DNA from: Berghia stephanieae
Lineage: Eukaryota > Mollusca > Gastropoda > Nudibranchia > Aeolidiidae
NCBI GenBank assembly: GCA_034508935.3
Contig: CM067450.1
Span: 483,899-547,898 of the forward strand
Length of the DNA: 64,000 nt
Reading direction: 5' to 3'
Below, one piece after another: positions 14,763-37,982 of this stretch (position 1 is the first letter of the stretch; the number at the start of each line of letters is the position of its first letter). The position numbers were made by a program, and so were the translations under genes. The notes beneath the pieces were generated by a model, which did no database searches, was not told where the DNA came from, and was given only the letters and a program-made list of their open reading frames with translations.

Positions 14763-14896
14763 ATAAATTTATGGAGGGTGTCGGTGTCCAACTGAAGCAT
14801 GCGTCTCAGAGAGACAACAATGCAGGGCTTCTGCAATAGACTCGTCTTGTATAGACCTGTACATCTGTGGATGAATATGAAAGGTGCCAGATAATT

Positions 14897-15368
14897 GTTT
14901 GTTTTCAAGGGGTTTACGGCGCTTGCAACACATTAAGGTTATATCAGCACCAGTAAAAAGTAAGAAAATTGGATAGTCGAAAGTTCTAGAATTACAATTG
15001 AAGCATCCAAGAGAGAGTAAGACAAAGGGGAATTGGGAACAAAATAGGGATCAGATGTAGATTCCAAGAGAATATCACTAATGTACTTAGGCTGATATCA
15101 CCTATAAGTCACCCAGACACAAGCACAAGATCCAACAAAGAGGAATACACTCAAATGCTTACATTTCATTATACATTAAAATAACTATCTCCCAAAACAA
15201 TAACTACCCGTATGCATTTGACTGTTTCCCTCCCAGCTAGGACTCCGGCCAGGGTCGGGACAAAACCAAGCAATCTCATACCAAGACAAAGACAGAAAGC
15301 ATGTTGGAAAACAGATATAAGGAGATATAAATAGAAGACACGGTAAGTACCTGCCTGCTCACTGTGGA
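14897..15368 (+). repeat. Dispersed repeat DR-A, copy 1
   Basis: It begins TTTTCAAGGGGTTTACGGCG and GCTTGCAACACATTAAGG, continues through AAGAGGAATACACTCAAATG and AAGCAATCTCATACCAAGAC, and ends near a GTGGAGGTCGTG word. It is about 0.5 kb, non-coding and of unknown class. It stands head to tail with copy 2. Confidence 0.78.
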
Positions 15369-15375
15369 GGTCGTG

Positions 15376-15905
15376 AATTGTTTTTGTTTTTAAGGGTTTT
15401 ACGGCGCTTGCAACACATTTAGGTTATATCAGCGCCAGTAAAAAGCAAGACATGGGATAGTAAAAAGTTCTAGAATTACAATCAAAGCACAAAAGAAAAG
15501 GTAAGACAAAGGGGAATTGGTTCAAATAGGGAACAGATGTAGATTCCAAGAGCACACCGTCAAAGGACTTAGTTTGAGATCACCTAAAAGTCTCATCCAG
15601 ACTCAAGCACAAGTCCCAACTAAGAGGAATACACTCAAATGTTTACCAATCATATAATATAATATGTAAACTAAACATAATACAATGCATAACAGAGAGA
15701 TGATTTACAAGGAAAAAAATATCATCTCCCAAAACTATAACTATACATTCGACTATATCTCTCCCAGCCAAGGAACTCCGACAAGGATCAGGACAAAACT
15801 AAGTAATCTCATTCCAAGACAATGACAGGAAACAATTGGAAAACGGGTATGGGGGGATAGAAGACACAGCATGTACCTCCCTGCCCACTATGGGAGGTCA
15901 GGATC
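15376..15905 (+). repeat. Dispersed repeat DR-A, copy 2 (fullest)
   Basis: Same order as copy 1, with the middle segment GATGATTTACAAGGAAAAAA intact; that segment is tandemly amplified at 9460. It ends CCCACTATGGGAGGTCAGG. Pieces recur at 9230, 24455, 25065, 25344, 33780, 46558 and 59080. Confidence 0.78.
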
Positions 15906-15989
15906 CCCACCCAGGTGCTAGATAAAGCAAGACAGAAAAATACAAGAATTGTTCAGTTCTTTCTCTTACACCGGTGGGTGCCTGCTCTT

Positions 15990-16115
15990 AATTTGACACT
16001 TGTCGTGTATGTTTAGTCACATGACAAAATAACGGGATTGTTGTTATTGTAAGGCATCTCTGTTGGATTCAAGTATACCACACAAGGACTTACATGGTTT
16101 CAGTGGGACCCCTTG

Positions 16116-16147
<32 letters not shown>

Positions 16148-16745
16148 ATAAGAGGCTGTGCCAAAAGGTTGTGTAACGTTTGCCCGACACAAAAATACTC
16201 CAATACTAAATGTTTAATTAATTGTCCTGTCCTTAAAACGATTGTTTAAAAATACCTTCTATTCATGAGATTTAAAATTGACTTTTGGTCAAAAGGCCTA
16301 AAGTACGTCAGTTTGTCTAGATTGACGCCATCAAAATGGGAGTGTCCTAAATTCATGCAACTGAGCACAATTGGAACATTTGCCACAAGATTGTTATATT
16401 TTTCAATGCCAGACCCCCAAAATTAGGTTGCAAAACTGGTATCAACACAGATAATTTATATTTTTCATCAAAAATGTTTTTTAACCTATATTGATGATAC
16501 AGAATGATTAAAACCGGCCAATATAGGCAATTAATCATTTTTAGAAAAGACCCAAACCGCCCCTTATGATGTAAACAATAAACCAAAAAAAATGGGTGAT
16601 CTACCTCCTCCTATAGAATAAGTTTCTCAAATGTTAAAAAAGCGTGGACAGAATATCAACTTTGTCACTTGTTTTCTTTGTTGTGTGTGTGTGTGTGTGG
16701 TGGGGGGGGGGGGTTGGGGGTCACTATTTAACCCAGAGGACGTGA
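15990..16745. other. Intergenic, between GNL1 and TMCO1 3' ends
   Basis: A short (TA)/(TG) microsatellite is at 16118-16150 and a (GT)/(G) tract at 16684-16718. An ORF-like stretch on the - strand (16353-16586) has no recognisable domain. No gene is called. Confidence 0.5.
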
Positions 16746-16781
16746 ATGTTTCCCTTAGTTTTGGAGTATTTTTGTGGCACA

Positions 16782-16905
16782 CGTAACAAAAACGGCATTT
16801 TGCCACTGCCCGAGATCCTCATGTGTGGAAAAAAACCCTTGGCACACGTAACAAAAACGACATTTTGCCACTGCCCGAGATCCTCATGTGTGGAAAAAAA
16901 CCCTA
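16782..16905 (+). repeat. 63-bp direct duplication
   Basis: Two adjacent copies begin GGCACACGTAACAAAAACGG and end GTGTGGAAAAAAACCC. They run straight into the 30-bp array. Confidence 0.9.
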
Positions 16906-17495
16906 TCTGTTATAACTGGTCAGACGGTGACCCTATCTGTGATAACTGGTCAGACGGTGACCCTATCTGTGACAAATGGTCAGACAGTGACCCTATCTGT
17001 GATAACTTGTCAGACGGTGACCCTATCTGTGATAATTGGTCAGACGGTGACCCTATATGTGATAACTGGTCAGACGGTGACCCTATCTGTGGTAACTGGT
17101 CAGACGATGACCCGATCTGTTATAAATGGTCAGACGGTGACCCTATCTGTGATAACTGGTCAGACAGTGACCCTATCTATGATAACTGGTCAGATGGTGA
17201 CCCTATCTTTGATAACTGGTCAGACGGTGACCCTATCTGTGATAAATGGTCAGATAGTGACCCCATCTGTGACAAATGGTCAGACGGTGACCCTATCTGT
17301 GATAAATGGTCAGACGGTGACCCTATCTGTGATAAATGGTCAGACAGTGACCCTATCTGTGATAACTGGTCAGACAGTGACCCTATCTGTGATAATTGGT
17401 CAGACGGTGACCCTATCTGTGATAATTGGTCAGACGGTGACCCCATCTGTGATAAATGGTCAGACGGTGACCCTATCTGTGATAAATGGTCAGAG
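16905..17495 (+). repeat. 30-bp minisatellite, about 20 copies
   Basis: The unit is TATCTGTGATAACTGGTCAG ACGGTGACCC. Variation is almost entirely point changes; the period is exactly 30, so reading frames stay open (translated DPICDNWSDG). There is no start context, splice site or homology to suggest a protein. Confidence 0.95.
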
Positions 17496-17499
17496 TAGA

Positions 17500-18662
17500 G
17501 ATTTTAAACAAAACAAACAAGACAGCCAGTTGAGCTAGTGAGATTATGAATGGCTGAAAGGTCAACTGAACACAGTTGTATTTTGTATACAATAAAACTA
17601 GAAGGGGGACAATTTCATAGTAAAATCATCATTGGTCATTAGATAGGAAATTATAAATAAACTGTTTATGAATGGTGAAATAATAACATGAGGGCATGGC
17701 ATGGACATCCTCCATTGTTAAAACACGAGGGTTGGATTTGACTCCAAGCTGATCCAACAACAACAAAAACTACTTATTAAATTATTACCGTAGTCCTTCA
17801 TGAGGTTAACTTGTGATTGATTTTTTTTCATTTTTGTACAAACATCTACCAGAGAGACCGATACAAAACTAGCACAAGGGAATTTTATTTAATTTACATA
17901 ACTAAAACTTTGGAACAAAAATGCTTCTTCTGTGGACAGATTCACAACAATGCTGGATACAGAAATAATAAAATAAGTTTAATTATGATTAAATTGAAAT
18001 ACACAGTAGGGTATTCAAAGGTCTGTTTGTCTAAATCACCTTTTATATGATACTGGAATTGCTCTCATTATTAATTTAAAAGGTCATTTTTGTAACATTC
18101 AGCACACAACACATCCAACACGACCAGCCTCGATATTAAATTATTTTGAAAAACTCCAAAAGGATTTCATTTCCATCTGTTTTCTCTGAATTCAATGATG
18201 AAAAGAGTGAGAATCTTCTACAATGACAAATACATGTCACACACACACACACAGTGTATGTGTCACGGGAAAAATGGGTGTCTTTGGATCAGCCTAAAGT
18301 AAACCAGAACCCTGCTGTGAAAGAGTTGGCCCTACCGGCCACGTGCAAAAGTTTGAATGGAAAATCTGGTGAAAACAATACAGTGATGATAAATATGATG
18401 GTTTGTAATAAATACGAGATACCAAATCACTCCAAGAGATATCTCACAAAAATCTCTCTGTCACACACACACACAATCTCACTCACAACAAAAAAAAATC
18501 CCAGCCAGGGCTTGGGCAAAACAGATCACCTCCCACTCCATTGACATGAAAGGAACTCGTAGAGAGTCAAATGGTCATTTCCATAACGACTCCTTCAACA
18601 CACAAAAACACATCAAACCAATCCAATCCATCCATCATGGAGAATTCCACCATCTGGTGGCT
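17500..18662. other. Intergenic, downstream of TMCO1
   Basis: AT-rich, with CA runs at 18240-18255 and 18463-18476. No exon or family repeat was recognised. A short frame at 17817-18050 lacks any domain. Confidence 0.5.
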
Positions 18663-18668
18663 TTTATT
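18663..18668 (-). terminator. TMCO1: Poly(A) signal of TMCO1
   Basis: TTTATT on the + strand is AATAAA on the gene strand, 67 bases past the TMCO1 stop. Between them the transcript would carry a run of about 20 C (poly-G on + at 18697-18716), giving a very short 3' UTR. Confidence 0.6.
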
Positions 18669-18734
18669 ACTTGTATCCATTTGTCTTTTGTTTGGGGAGG
18701 GGGGGGGGGGGGGGGGGTGTGAGGCATTATCTCG

Positions 18735-29609
<10,875 letters not shown>

Positions 29610-30236
29610 TTTTGCCGATAGAAATTGGGCGTTGGCGTTTGTTATCCTAGACCGGTGAGCAGAACTAAGAACGAAAGTAGACAAGACAGGCAGGGTTGCC
29701 AGAAAAAAATAAAGGTAGGAAGTAGCCAAACCACCAAGCACTCGAGACCAAATTGAGACAAAACGGTTCGAATCAGGGAGCCAAATGGAAATCAGCTGAT
29801 ACTATGCATTTTGAAAGAAAAAAAAAAACAATTTAAAAAACTGAACATCCATCAGCCGGATTTAACGTACCAAAAAATAAAACTGTGTGTAACTTTGAAC
29901 GTTTATTATAGTCTGCTTGACATAATTTAGTGAGAACTGCTCATAAAAATGACTTGTTAAAAACAATAACAAAGAGCTGAGTTACGTCAATTTCGTTCCA
30001 TCTGCGTATATGAGTACCAGTACTGAATATATTTATAATATAGGTTTATATTGCTGTTAGGCTAAGAGATTTAGACCCAGTCGCTCAGCGGTTTGTGCTC
30101 AAAGACTTGAATCGTGTGTCATGAGTCAAAAAATATCTTCTTTATAATCCATATTAATAAATAAATAAATAAAATTCCTTTTATAGGGGAAATTTGTCTC
30201 TATGGCCTATTCCAAGGGAAGACTTGAATAACCAAG
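29610..30236. other. TMCO1 5' flank
   Basis: The promoter and 5' UTR should lie here for the - strand gene starting at 29609, but no TATA box or other clear element was found. AAAT repeats are at 30155-30172. Confidence 0.4.
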
Positions 30237-30237
30237 C

Positions 30238-30378
30238 GTCAGCCGCAGTGCGGCGCCGCAAATTGAGCTAGGGCGAGGTGACTTGCTCAAGGCCGCACAG
30301 TGAAGCGGCGGGTGATCGAACTCGGTACCTTTCGGGTACGAAGCAAAGACCCGTACCGCTGAGCCACGCTGTCCCATG
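30238..30378 (-). mobile_element. SINE family 4 with tRNA-like head
   Basis: On the - strand: GACAGCGTGGCTCAGCGGTA (A box), ACCGAGTTCGATCACCCG (B box), then GCCTTGAGCAAGTCACCTCG. The GAGCAAGTCAC word recurs in SINEs of many marine animals. Confidence 0.7.
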
Positions 30379-30899
30379 ATCATAGAAACAACTAACTGAA
30401 ACTATAAAAAATAAACACCCCAACTGAAACAAAAGTGATTTCGTGTGTGATCTATCCACCTTGAGCATGGAAACAACTAGAACTATGATGAAACTAGTAA
30501 CTAGAATATTTAAACACCGTATAATATACAAGTTGGCAGGGTAGACTGTTTCACAGCGCAGAATTTAATCAGATAGAAGCATTGATGACGTCTGTACCTC
30601 GTCTCTACCTTCGTCGGGGACGCACTGAGATTGGCCATGTCCACCCCCTTGAGTTGGTGTTGATGTTGTATCCTGTGAGCTTAATTTATAGATTGTCAGC
30701 GTGTTGTGGGCTGCACTTAGTGTTGCGGTGAATGTGTGACAACACTTCCCATTGAGGACAAGACTTGAACAATCATCACGATGGCCGCAATCAAGTAGTT
30801 GTGTTTTCATCCTATTTCTTGGAGTTGTTTTAACTGCTGTAACCAAAAACAACAGAAAAAAAAGAAAAATAAGGAAAAAAAGATTCGTTCAACAACTGC

Positions 30900-31912
30900 A
30901 TTGCCGACTGGGGTCGTTAAGCAAGACAATACAAGTGGCCAGCTCATTGAAAGATCCATGTTCTATCCCTCCCCAGTCGTTAATCAAGACAATACAACTG
31001 GCCAGCTCATTGAAAGATCCATGTTCCATCCCTCCCCAGTCGTTAAGCAAGACAATACAACTGGCCAGCTCATTGAACGATCCATGTTCCATCCCTCCCC
31101 AGTCGTTAAGCAAGACAATACAACTGGCCAGCTCATTGAAAGATCCATGCTCCATCCCTCCCCAGTCGTTAATCAAGACAATACAATTGGCCAGCTCATT
31201 GAAAGATCCATGTTCCATCCCTCCCCAGTCGTTAAGCAAGACAATACAAATGGCCAGCTCATTGAAAGATCCATGTTCCATCCCTCCCCAGTCGTTAAGC
31301 AAGACAATACAACTGGCCAGCTCATTGAAAGATCCATGTTCCATCCCTCCCCAGTCGTTCAGCAAGACAATACAACTGGCCAGCTCATTGAAAGATCCAT
31401 GTTCCATCCCTCCCCAGTCGTTAAGCAAGACAATACAACTGGCCAGCTCATTGAAAGATCCATGTTCCATCCCTCCCCAGTCGTTAAGCAAGACAATACA
31501 ACTGGCTAGCTCATTGAAAGATCCATGTTCCATCCCTCCCCAGTCGTTAAGCAAGACAATACAATGGCCAGCTCATTGAAAGATCAGTTCCATCCCTCCA
31601 GTCGTAAGCAAGACTACAATGCCAGCTCATTGAAGATCCATGTTCCATCCTCCCAGTCGTTAAGCAAGACAATACAACTGGCCAGCTCATTGAAAGATCC
31701 ATGTTTCATCCCTCCCCAGTCGTTAAGCAAGACAATACAACTGGCCAGCTCATTGAAAGACCCATGTTCCATCCCTCCCCAGTCGTTAATCAAGACAATA
31801 CAACTGGCCAGCTCATTGAAAGACCCATGTTCCATCCCTCCCCAGTCGTTAATCAAGACAATACAACTGGCCAGCTCATTGAAAGACCCATGTTCCATCC
31901 CTCCAAGCGGGA
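30900..31912 (+). repeat. 63-bp minisatellite, about 16 copies
   Basis: The unit is GTTAAGCAAGACAATACAAC TGGCCAGCTCATTGAAAGAT CCATGTTCCATCCCTCCCCA GTC. Three consecutive units (31560-31680) are shortened. Frames are open on both strands because 63 is a multiple of three. Confidence 0.96.
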
Positions 31913-32199
31913 ACTTTTCAGTATCCAGGGGAATGCATGTTGCATTAAAGACTTTCTCATCTTTCCAGTCAACCAAAATGTATCTTTCTGCTCTGTTCAT
32001 CCAAAGCTGTCGACAGTACTGCCGTCATACTCACCTATGTTTTCAATTGCTTAAACAATTCTGCTCCTGTTTACCTTCAGGAACTTACCCACCTTTATGA
32101 ACCCAGTCGAAATTTAAGATCGTCTAATTTAAACATCCTAAGAGAACCCCCAAAATCGATAGTTTTTCATGAGAAATCCTTTGACCACCATGACCCCCC

Positions 32200-32480
32200 C
32201 CCCCCCCCCCCCGATTGTGGAACTCCATCAGTATTGAAACTAAAAATAGTGAAAGTCCACTTATCTTTAGAAAACGGTTAAAAACTGAGCTTTTCTGTAG
32301 GGCATATAATTTGGACACTTAGTATGTATTTTATTATAATGTATTATGTTATCAACGAATTTATGTGTTTTTTTCAACATGCCAGTTCTATATTTGTATA
32401 TCATACATGATGTGTTGATGTAAAGCGCCAGTGGGCAATTCTAAATTGGAAATAGGCGCTATATAAATTCATTATATTAT
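32200..32480 (+). mobile_element. LINE 3' end: last codons and tail
   Basis: Translation gives LWNSISIETKNS, then PLIFRKRLKTELFC and a stop, the usual end of a CR1/L2-group polyprotein. The 3' UTR contains AAAGCGCCAGTGGGCAATTC and ends ATAGGCGCTATATAAATTC plus ATTAT repeats. That tail resembles the SINE family 1 tail and the LINE tail at 44200. Confidence 0.7.
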
Positions 32481-32538
32481 ATTACCTAGCCATGTGTAAT
32501 GTAACACTATCAGAAATACCACATTTTGAGATTGAAAC

Positions 32539-32928
32539 TTAAAACAAATCCTTAAATTTCGAACTCATTTCCGACCATAGCTCAAAACTATCCCTGAGGC
32601 GTTGATGTTCTTTCATCATAACACGACAGAGTAGACGCTGACTGGAAGGGGAAGTCACGAAAGAGCCCATTTGAGGTTGGACAAGAGAATCAGGCTCGTG
32701 AACGCGTCTTTTAACGGGGATTTTAAAACAGTTAACATCAAACTTGCCCAGGAGGTCAAATGTAGGTCTGGAATTTCGTCTGGCTGCCCGTACTCTGTGA
32801 TTTAATTTACAAGTATGTAAGTATTTTCTTTTTTCCCCCTTTCTTTTATATTTACAAATATAGCATGTGTAAGCCATTTTCGTCTGGCACCACTTTATAC
32901 TGTAAGCATGCCACGCTGCTGATAGCAT
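32539..32928 (-). CDS. Unrecognised 112-129-residue ORF with a Cys/His N-terminus
   Basis: A single open frame; the likely start is the second Met (MAYTCYICKYKRKGEKRKYL, then HTCKLNHRVRAARR), giving about 112 residues. The N-terminal C-x2-C with a following H/C pair suggests a small zinc-binding fold; the rest is basic then polar (FELWSEMSSKFKDLF at the end). No splice sites are needed. It lies between TMCO1 and BAG6 near LINE and SINE debris, so it could be a small host gene or a transposon-derived frame. The family is not recognised. Confidence 0.4.
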   Translation of the reverse strand: MLSAAWHAYSIKWCQTKMAYTCYICKYKRKGEKRKYLHTCKLNHRVRAARRNSRPTFDLLGKFDVNCFKIPVKRRVHEPDSLVQPQMGSFVTSPSSQRLLCRVMMKEHQRLRDSFELWSEMSSKFKDLF

Positions 32929-33099
32929 GTCTTATATATTGACACCTTTTCGCCACATTCATTACCCAAAACAAAAACGTCTTCTATGCTCCCAGCAGGT
33001 TAAAAAATAAACCAAATCTCCATTTTATACAGTCCATGTCTCATGCTGGGTATCTTTGCAGGCATTTAAATATTATCCTCATTGTGGAAATCTTATGGC

Positions 33100-33262
33100 C
33101 TGTATGGCGATGGCACTTTTTTTTTCGACCGAGACAACGTTGTATTGTTAATGACCAAGTACTCATTTTACATCCGGAATACGGTGAGAGGTGAGGGCGG
33201 GACTCGAAACAACGATCTGCCGGTCCAAAGGCTAGTGTCATACCACTCAACCACACAAAATG
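33100..33262 (-). mobile_element. SINE family 1, head and body fragment
   Basis: ACTCATTTTACATCCGGAAT (body) and reversed B box GACTCGAAACAACG; the tail is lacking. Another copy is 160 bp away. Confidence 0.72.
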
Positions 33263-33424
33263 TACGGTATTTGTTCTTTATATTTGGATGTGTCTGTGAC
33301 AAAATGTCACGTTTGTAATGTCCGACCAGACATGTGGGCTACGACACGATCTATTGTAGTGAAAGAAAACACCAACTTCAGGGTGAGGCCATTTGACCTC
33401 CCCATGGTGGGCATTTAAAAAATA

Positions 33425-33716
33425 ATAGAGCTTTTATATAGCGCAATATCCACTGAACATGCTCAAAGCGCTTTACAAGGGGTCCCTGTCCAACATTTAA
33501 CATTTAGGACATGCCGCCTGTAAGGCGATAATATATTTTTTTTTTCGAACAGAGACAATGCTGTTAACGTCAAGGTACTCATTTTACACCTGAGTACGAC
33601 GAGAGAATGTGAGTAAAGAGCCTTTTCCAACGACTCAACTATGCGCCGAGCGAGGCTCGAACCCAGGGCCTTCTGATCCAAAAGCAGTGTCATACCACTA
33701 GACCACATAGCCGCAC
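33425..33716 (-). mobile_element. SINE family 1, well preserved
   Basis: Tail GAGCTTTTATATAGCGCAAT, body GGTACTCATTTTACACCTG, reversed B box GCTCGAACCCAGG, head end CTAGACCACATAGCCGC. Confidence 0.92.
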
Positions 33717-33779
33717 AGAGGTCACTTTTGTGAAGTCCGACATTAGATGGTGACCAGCTTCAGGGTGAGGTCAATTGAC

Positions 33780-34012
33780 CCCCCCCTCCCGATGGTGGGC
33801 ATAGAGGTCACTTTTGTTGTTGTCTTTTATCCCTCTATATCTGTTTTCCCTTTCAATGTTGCTCTGTTTTTGTTCTGGATTGAGATTGTTCGTTTTTATC
33901 CTGGTCCTGGCAGGGAACGTTAGCTGAGAGGGAAACATTCAAATATGTTGTACAGATTTTCTTCTTTTGTTGTTTGTTGATATTTTTTCCTTGTAAATCA
34001 TTAAGCGAAAAG
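33780..34012 (-). repeat. DR-A 3' part, reversed
   Basis: GATGGTGGGCATAGAGGTCA, then TGGATTGAGATTGTTCG, and ATTTTTTCCTTGTAAATCAT as in the 40-bp array at 9460. Confidence 0.68.
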
Positions 34013-34087
34013 TTTAGGTAAAATACTAGTCCATTGTGTATCAGACTTTGTGTGTTTGGACTTGATTGATGGGACCTAGTCACTTGT

Positions 34088-36152
34088 CCCAATTCGGACA
34101 CCTTGTGTTCCCATTCTGACACTTCATTGTGCCAATTCAGACACCTCATTGTGCCAATTCAGACACTCATTGTGCCAATTCTGACATCTCATTGTGCCAA
34201 TTCTGACACCTCATTGTGCCAATTCTGACATCTCATTGTGCCAATTCAGACACCTCATTGTGCCAATTCTGACATCTCATTGTGCCAATTCTGACACCTC
34301 ATTGTGCCAATTCTGACATCTCATTGTGCCAATTCTGACACCTCATTGTGCCAATTCTGACATCTCATTGTGCCAATTTAGACACCTCATTGTGCCAATT
34401 CTGACATCTCATTGTGCCAATTCTGACACCTCATTGTGCCATTTCCGACATCTCATTGTGCCATTTCTCACACCTCATTGTGCCAATTCTGACACCTCAT
34501 TGTGCCAATTCAGACACCCGTTGTGCAAATTCTGACACCTCATTGTGAAAATTCTGACACCTCATTGTGCCAATTCAGACACCTTATTGTGCCAATTCAG
34601 ACACCTCATTGTGCCAATTCAGACACCTCATTGTGCCAATTCAGACACCTTATTGTGCCAATTCAGACACCTCATTGTGCTAGTTCAGACACCTCATTGT
34701 GCCAATTCAGAAACCTCATTGTGCCAATTAAGACACCTCATTGTGCTAGTTCAGGCACCTCATTGTGCTAGTTCAGACACCTCATTGTGCCAATTCAGAC
34801 ACCTCATTGTGCCAATTAAGACACCTCATTGTGCTAGTTCAGACACCTCATTGTGCCAATTCAGAAACCTCATTGTGCCAATTCAGAAACCTCATTGTGC
34901 CAATTAAGACACCTCATTGTGCCAATTCAGACACCCGTTGTGCCAATTCAGACACCTCATTGTGCTAGTTCAGACACCTCATTGTGCCAATTCAGACACC
35001 TCATTGTGCCAATTCAGAAACCTCATTGTGCCAATTAAGACACCTCATTGTGCTAGTTCAGGCACCTCATTGTGCTAGTTCAGACACCTCATTGTGCCAA
35101 TTCAGGCACCTCATTGTGCTAGTTCAGACACCTCATTGTGCCAATTCAGAAACCTCATTGTGCCAATTCAGACACCTCATTGTGCTAGTTCAGACACCTC
35201 ATTGTGCTAGTTCAGACACCTCATTGTGCCAATTCAGACACCCTGTTGTGCCAATTCAGACACCTCATTGTGCTAGTTCAGACACCTCATTGTGCCAATT
35301 CAGACACCCCGTTGTGCCAATTCAGACACCTCATTGTGCCAATTCAGACACCCGTTGTGCCAATTCAGACACCTCATTGTGCTAGTTCAGGCACCTCATT
35401 GTGCTAGTTCAGACACCTCATTGTGCCAATTCAGACACCTCATTGTGCCAATTCAGACACCTCATTGTGCCAATTAGACACCTCATTGTGCTAGTTCAGA
35501 CACCTCATTGTGCCAATTCAGAAACCTCATTGTGCCAATTAAGACACCTCATTGTGCTAGTTCAGACACCTCATTGTGCCAATTCAGACACCCGTTGTGC
35601 CAATTCAGACACCTCATTGTGCTAGTTCAGACACCTCATTGTGCCAATTCAGACACCTCATTGTGCCAATTAAGACACCTCATTGTGCTAGTTCAGACAC
35701 CTCATTGTGCCAATTCAGGCACCTCATTGTGCTAGTTCAGACACCTCATTGTGCCAATTCAGGCACCTCATTGTGCTAGTTCAGACACCTCATTGTGCCA
35801 ATTCAGAAACCTCATTGTGCCAATTCAGATACCTCATTGTGCTAGTTCAGACACCTCATTGTGCTAGTTCAGACACCTCATTGTGCCAATTCAGACACCC
35901 TGTTGTGCCAATTCAGACACCTCATTGTGCTAGTTCAGACACCTCATTGTGCCAATTCAGACACCCCGTTGTGCCAATTCAGACACCTCATTGTGCCAAT
36001 TCAGACACCCCGTTGTGCCAATTCAGACACCTCATTGTGCTAGTTCAGACACCTCATTGTGCCAATTCAGACACCTCATTGTGCTAGTTCAGACACCTCA
36101 TTGTGCCAATTCAGACACCCCGTTGTGCCAATTCAGACACCTCATTGTTTTT
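34088..36152 (+). repeat. 22-bp minisatellite, about 94 copies
   Basis: The unit is CACCTCATTGTGCCAATTCA GA. Early copies carry ATTCTGACATC; later ones mix GCCAATTCAGA with GCTAGTTCAGA and CCCGTTGTGCC variants in repeating blocks. It lies in the TMCO1-BAG6 intergenic stretch. Confidence 0.97.
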
Positions 36153-36359
36153 GTGGTGTGCAGTTGTCAGCTCTGGTAACTCTTCCTGACCAATATTCAA
36201 AATGAACAACAACAAAAATAAAAGGAAAGGGAAAATGATAAGCAAAAGAAGCAATAAAAAAAGAGAAAAGGCAACCATTGTGACTTTTGGCCATTGTGAT
36301 TTTCTTGTTTTATTCATTCCTCCATGTCTTCGGAATTTATAGACTAAACAGTCCTTTAT

Positions 36360-36482
36360 CGCCCCCCCCCCCCCCCCTCCCCTCTTTCTTTCTGTGTTTG
36401 TGTGTGTCTCTCTCTCTCTCTTTCTTCTCCCTCCCTCCACCTCTCACTTCCTCCCTGCTTTCTCTCACACCCACCCACCCAT
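36360..36482. repeat. C-run and CT-rich low-complexity tract
   Basis: Poly-C (36361-36377) then CT/CCT repeats. It is followed by a word (GAAGGGCGCTATACAAGTTA) that looks like a LINE/SINE tail. Confidence 0.9.
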
Positions 36483-37430
36483 TACTAGGTACTGAAGGGC
36501 GCTATACAAGTTAGTTAAATCATTTATTATAATTTGTACCTTAAACTTTGCACCATGGGAGATTTAAACATTTCATTTACACATGAGAGTTCATCTATCC
36601 TGCAACTGTTTTAGGTCATTCTTCAAACTGACGATGGAGAGAGTGAAATGTTTAGTCAGAAAACAAGAGAAGGAACAAAAATTGCAGGAAAAAATAGAGA
36701 AAAAATATGAAACAAAAAAACCCCCAAACCCTCATTGACCCGACATACTAAACCTTCCTGTAGACATACGTCACTCCATGTCCTGAGAGGTCCCATTGTT
36801 GCTATTGATAAAACGCATTACTTTTACTTACAATACAACATGGTACCAACACATAAAACTATATAATGTACCAACACACAAAACTATGTAACGTGCGAAC
36901 ACACAAAACTATATAACATACCAACACATAAATTATATAACCTACAAACACACAAAACTATGGGTAATATTAAACGTTTAAAGTCTAATAGATATATCTT
37001 ATTGACAATCCCCCCCCCCCCCCCCCCCCCCCCAAGTGGTCTGAAAACAATAACAAAGAGTCAACTAGACAACTTTATTATTACTTAAAGTTCATTACAC
37101 GTTATTGTCATACATCGATGTACCTGAAAACTAGTTGGTCATTTATGAAGCTTGCAGTCACACTTTTAGGTCATGCCAGATAAAAATAATAGAATGGTGA
37201 AGTAATCAAAGGATTTTACATGTCAAGGAATTAAAATAAAAATACAAAAATCCACCAGCCCCAACCCACCCAAAATAAGACCAGTATTCATATTGTACAA
37301 ATCTATCGTCTATTTACACATCACACACAACACACAACAGGATGATTTGGAAACGCTCAAGACAAAAACCACTGGAAAAGGTCGTGAAACAAAAATGAAC
37401 AGAACATATTTTTTAAAATGGCACAAAATC
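36483..37430. other. Intergenic, no gene recognised
   Basis: AT-rich DNA with a short tandem (ACCAACACACAAAACTATAT-like, 36841-36965) and a poly-C tract at 37011-37034. Confidence 0.5.
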
Positions 37431-37431
37431 C

Positions 37432-37665
37432 CAACCAAACACAGAGCATTTTGGGCTCAAAACCTTTCTTCAGCCAATGATAAAAGCAGTTCATTAAATC
37501 CAGATGGATGGCAGAAAGTATCTCGGATAGATCCACGTCTCTAATATAGATCTGCTGTCTGAATGGATTTCCATTGCTGTATTAATGTGTGTGTGTGTGT
37601 TAACCATTTTTGGATATTGGCTGAATAAGGATTTTGACTCTGAAACATTCCGTGTGATTAGTACT
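37432..37665. repeat. Pair of decayed hammerhead-like motifs in inverted order
   Basis: On the - strand near 37450: CTGAAGA, AAGGTTTTGAGCCC, AAAATG. On the + strand near 37619: GGCTGAATAAGGATTTTGAC then TCTGAAACATTCCG. They face each other about 170 bp apart, like the arms of the element at 25845 but much diverged. Confidence 0.45.
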
Positions 37666-37982
37666 TTTTTGTTTTTTTAAAGCTGTTAAATTTCTTTTTG
37701 TTCATGATTTTTTACAGTCCACAGCTTCTAGAAGCTTAGAATTCACTTACACTAGAAGCTTTGAATTCACTTACACTAGAAGCTTTGAATTCACTTACAT
37801 AGACCTGTAAATGAGCTCTATAAAAATTGACTGAAACTCTTCGACAAACTGAAGATTCAATTATTTTTTTATAAAATAAGGGCATCATTGGAGAGGAGAG
37901 TGATAAATACAATATATCAAAATAGTGGGTGTTATTTCTTACTGGAAGTATGACTGCCATAATTTGATGTAGAAGGAATGCT

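Noticed and set aside
16746-17538. Aspartate-rich repeat protein of 250 codons
   Set aside because: 30-bp minisatellite; another frame is open too, and no gene structure surrounds it.
30752-32100. Frames of 275 and 221 codons, and a - strand start MNRAERYILVDWKDEKVF
   Set aside because: Mostly the 63-bp array. The short non-repeat start near 31900-32000 looks somewhat protein-like, but no splice-supported exon or family could be shown.
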